Assembly (NCBI GenBank): GCA_026398285.1
Contig: JAPLTI010000144.1
Location: 1-7,285, forward strand
Length of the DNA stretch: 7,285 bases
Direction: 5' to 3'
From: Verrucomicrobiota bacterium
GTDB lineage: Bacteria > Verrucomicrobiota > Verrucomicrobiia > Chthoniobacterales > Terrimicrobiaceae
Shown: one piece after another, positions 5,772 to 7,285 of the stretch
Numbering within the stretch: the first letter of the stretch is position 1
Layout: each line of letters opens with the position of its first letter
Translations under genes and position numbers: made by a program
The notes under the pieces: model-generated
What the model saw: the letters and a program-made list of their open reading frames with translations, nothing else
The model's database searches: none
Told to the model about the DNA's origin: nothing

Positions 5772-7285
5772 ATGATCAAAATACATCCCCGTAAGCTCCA
5801 AATATGTGTCGCGCTTCTCGCCTGCCTTTCCACTGGTTGTTCGAGGCAAGGCGGCACCGAAAAAAAACCTGAGTCCACCACAGAGGCGAAAGTCACGGCG
5901 CCATCACAATCACCGATACTTCCGAATGTGGTAGGTTGCGACTGGGCAACGATCAATCGGCCTACGGACAAGCTCGATCTCACCGTGCTCAAGCAGGCTG
6001 GAATGGAAACAGTCGTGCTGGGAATGAATTTTGGCTGGCACGGAGGGATGCGGAAATTCCTCCCGCAAAAGATCGCGGGCCAGCCCTATCCTATTCGCAC
6101 TTTCTGGAATGGCCGCGATTCCTATGATCGGGAGTCGGTGCGCGAGGTTCTCAATCTCGTCAAACAGCAGCACCCCACCGCACGGATCATTTTTTGGTTT
6201 CAGGTCGATACCTATCCCGAGTGGATCACGGAAAATCCTGACGAGGCTTTGCGCAACGACCGTGGCGAGCCATTTTTGGTGAACTTCCATTTTCAACGGG
6301 TGGGCAATGACCCCGACCCCAAGAAGCGCGAGGTGCTGGCATGGTCGTTCTACTCGCAAAAGCTGCGCGAGGACATGCGCCCGGCGATCAAGGAGTTCGT
6401 CAAGACCGTAGAAAGCGCGCCAGGCGGAGATCAGGTGGTTGGCTACTTGATCGGTGGTGCGCAGGACGCGCAATTTTATCTGTGGGAAGGACCGAATGCC
6501 GCCAAGGCCAAGGATGCCCGCGCCTGGAGTGATTACAGCAAACCAGCTGTTGCGGCATGGCATGCGTGGTTGAAGAAAAAATATGGCACGCCCGAGGCTC
6601 TCTCTGCCGCGTGGAATCAAAAGATCGCATCCTTTGATCAGGCCGCGCCACCACCTGCCGATTCCTTGATTGGCAGTCCGCGCTTTCATGATCCGGAAAC
6701 TGAAGAGCAACAACGCAACTGGAAGGAATTCATCGCCGACGGCCGCGTTACCTTGGCTGAAGACATCGCCCGCATGATCCGTGAATCCGCCACCCGGCCG
6801 CTTCTGATTGGAACGAGCTCGGGCGATAATGGCGCGCGGGCAAACATGACCGCCAATATCCGCCTGATGAACTCGAAGGAGCTGGATTTCGTGAATGGGC
6901 CTGTTCGCTATCACCAGCGCTTGGCTCCGGCCAGCCCGGGCGGCGCGCTTGCCGTCCTCGATTCCTTTCGACTTAACAACAAACCCATCCTGTTCGATCT
7001 CGATTACCGGACTTGGAAAAACAAGAATTACGAGAATCGCAAAGTGGGACCCGGCTACAATGTCAGCGCCCGTATGGTTGGCCGCACTGCCACGCCGGAG
7101 GAACTTCGCAGCGCTTGGCTGCGCGAGACCGGGCGAATCGTGCTCGGAGGGCACAGTGTTTTCGTCGATCCCGTCGAGGGGCCAGAAACTCATCAGGATC
7201 CTCTCATTCAGCACGAGATGTCGGTCTTGCGTAACTCGCTTGAGCAGGCAAGAACGGCGGCAGGGGCTCCCACTGGTGCCGAAGT
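5772..7285 (+). CDS. GH42-like lipoprotein, 3' end outside window
   Basis: An open frame of at least 504 codons running off the right edge. The ATG at 5772 is 24 bases after the dehydrogenase stop. The N-terminus has basic residues, a hydrophobic stretch (about 10-19) and LSTGC with Cys23, so it looks like a lipoprotein followed by a Ser/Thr/Lys/Glu-rich linker to about residue 48. The rest resembles the TIM-barrel domain of GH42 beta-galactosidase-like proteins: FWFQVDTYPEW at 141-151, VVGYLIGG at 222-229 and KKYGTPEALSAAW at 269-281. In the GY...GG segment, where relatives carry a catalytic Glu, this protein has Gln234. In the FDLDYRT block (408-414), where relatives have Glu, it has Asp409. 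It may be an altered or inactive glycosidase, perhaps a sugar-binding surface protein. Family assignment rests on motifs recalled, not on a search. Confidence 0.75.
   Translation, partial: MIKIHPRKLQICVALLACLSTGCSRQGGTEKKPESTTEAKVTAPSQSPILPNVVGCDWATINRPTDKLDLTVLKQAGMETVVLGMNFGWHGGMRKFLPQKIAGQPYPIRTFWNGRDSYDRESVREVLNLVKQQHPTARIIFWFQVDTYPEWITENPDEALRNDRGEPFLVNFHFQRVGNDPDPKKREVLAWSFYSQKLREDMRPAIKEFVKTVESAPGGDQVVGYLIGGAQDAQFYLWEGPNAAKAKDARAWSDYSKPAVAAWHAWLKKKYGTPEALSAAWNQKIASFDQAAPPPADSLIGSPRFHDPETEEQQRNWKEFIADGRVTLAEDIARMIRESATRPLLIGTSSGDNGARANMTANIRLMNSKELDFVNGPVRYHQRLAPASPGGALAVLDSFRLNNKPILFDLDYRTWKNKNYENRKVGPGYNVSARMVGRTATPEELRSAWLRETGRIVLGGHSVFVDPVEGPETHQDPLIQHEMSVLRNSLEQARTAAGAPTGAE

Noticed and set aside
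4968..5849. 293-codon antisense frame
   Set aside because: Shadow of the dehydrogenase gene, which has all its catalytic motifs on the + strand.
5859..5867. Run of eight A in the lipoprotein gene just after the lipobox, as a phase-variation site
   Set aside because: The run is short and encodes normal Glu-Lys-Lys of a linker; nothing else suggests switching.
5910..7214. 434-codon antisense frame
   Set aside because: Opposite the GH42-like lipoprotein frame, which has a lipobox, family motifs and operon spacing; the antisense translation shows no domain features.

Overview
This window reads as one co-directional carbohydrate-degradation operon on the + strand, preceded by about 490 bases of non-coding, repeat-bearing DNA. 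The organism is probably a GC-rich, free-living Gram-negative bacterium of the Planctomycetota/Verrucomicrobiota type, most likely verrucomicrobial. That is an inference from four things: the gene mix (Asp-box sialidase-like enzyme, DgoD-like dehydratase, GH42-like lipoprotein), the near absence of strong Shine-Dalgarno sequences, a REP-like palindrome, and short tandem repeat pairs upstream. No rRNA or marker gene fixes the taxonomy.

Layout. Bases 1-489 hold no convincing gene. They contain a nested palindrome (102-159), a GC-rich hairpin (194-217) and three short direct-repeat pairs (55-84, 346-369, 438-473). Six genes follow with gaps of only 10 to 33 bases: a sialidase-like protein with a C-terminal LamG-like domain (490-2361), an HpcH/HpaI-type aldolase (2392-3150), a galactonate-dehydratase-like enolase-superfamily enzyme (3184-4302), a YhcH/YjgK/YiaL-family protein (4325-4774), a D-2-hydroxyacid dehydrogenase (4785-5747), and a lipoprotein resembling the GH42 beta-galactosidase catalytic domain (5772 to beyond the right edge, so incomplete). 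No terminator-like hairpin is visible between the genes, so one transcript is likely.

How they may work together. A glycosidase or sialidase-like enzyme would trim glycans and the YhcH-type protein would handle sugar anomers. After oxidation of the sugar to an aldonic acid by enzymes not in this window, the dehydratase would form a 2-keto-3-deoxy acid. The aldolase would split that without prior phosphorylation into pyruvate and an aldehyde, and the hydroxyacid dehydrogenase would reduce a 2-keto acid intermediate or side product. No kinase, transporter, regulator, sugar dehydrogenase or lactonase is present here, so the substrate is not determined.

The most unusual point is the last gene. 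It looks like a secreted GH42-type protein, but the positions where I expect the two catalytic glutamates carry Gln and Asp. The sialidase-like protein, which has no signal peptide and an uncertain start, is the next most interesting.
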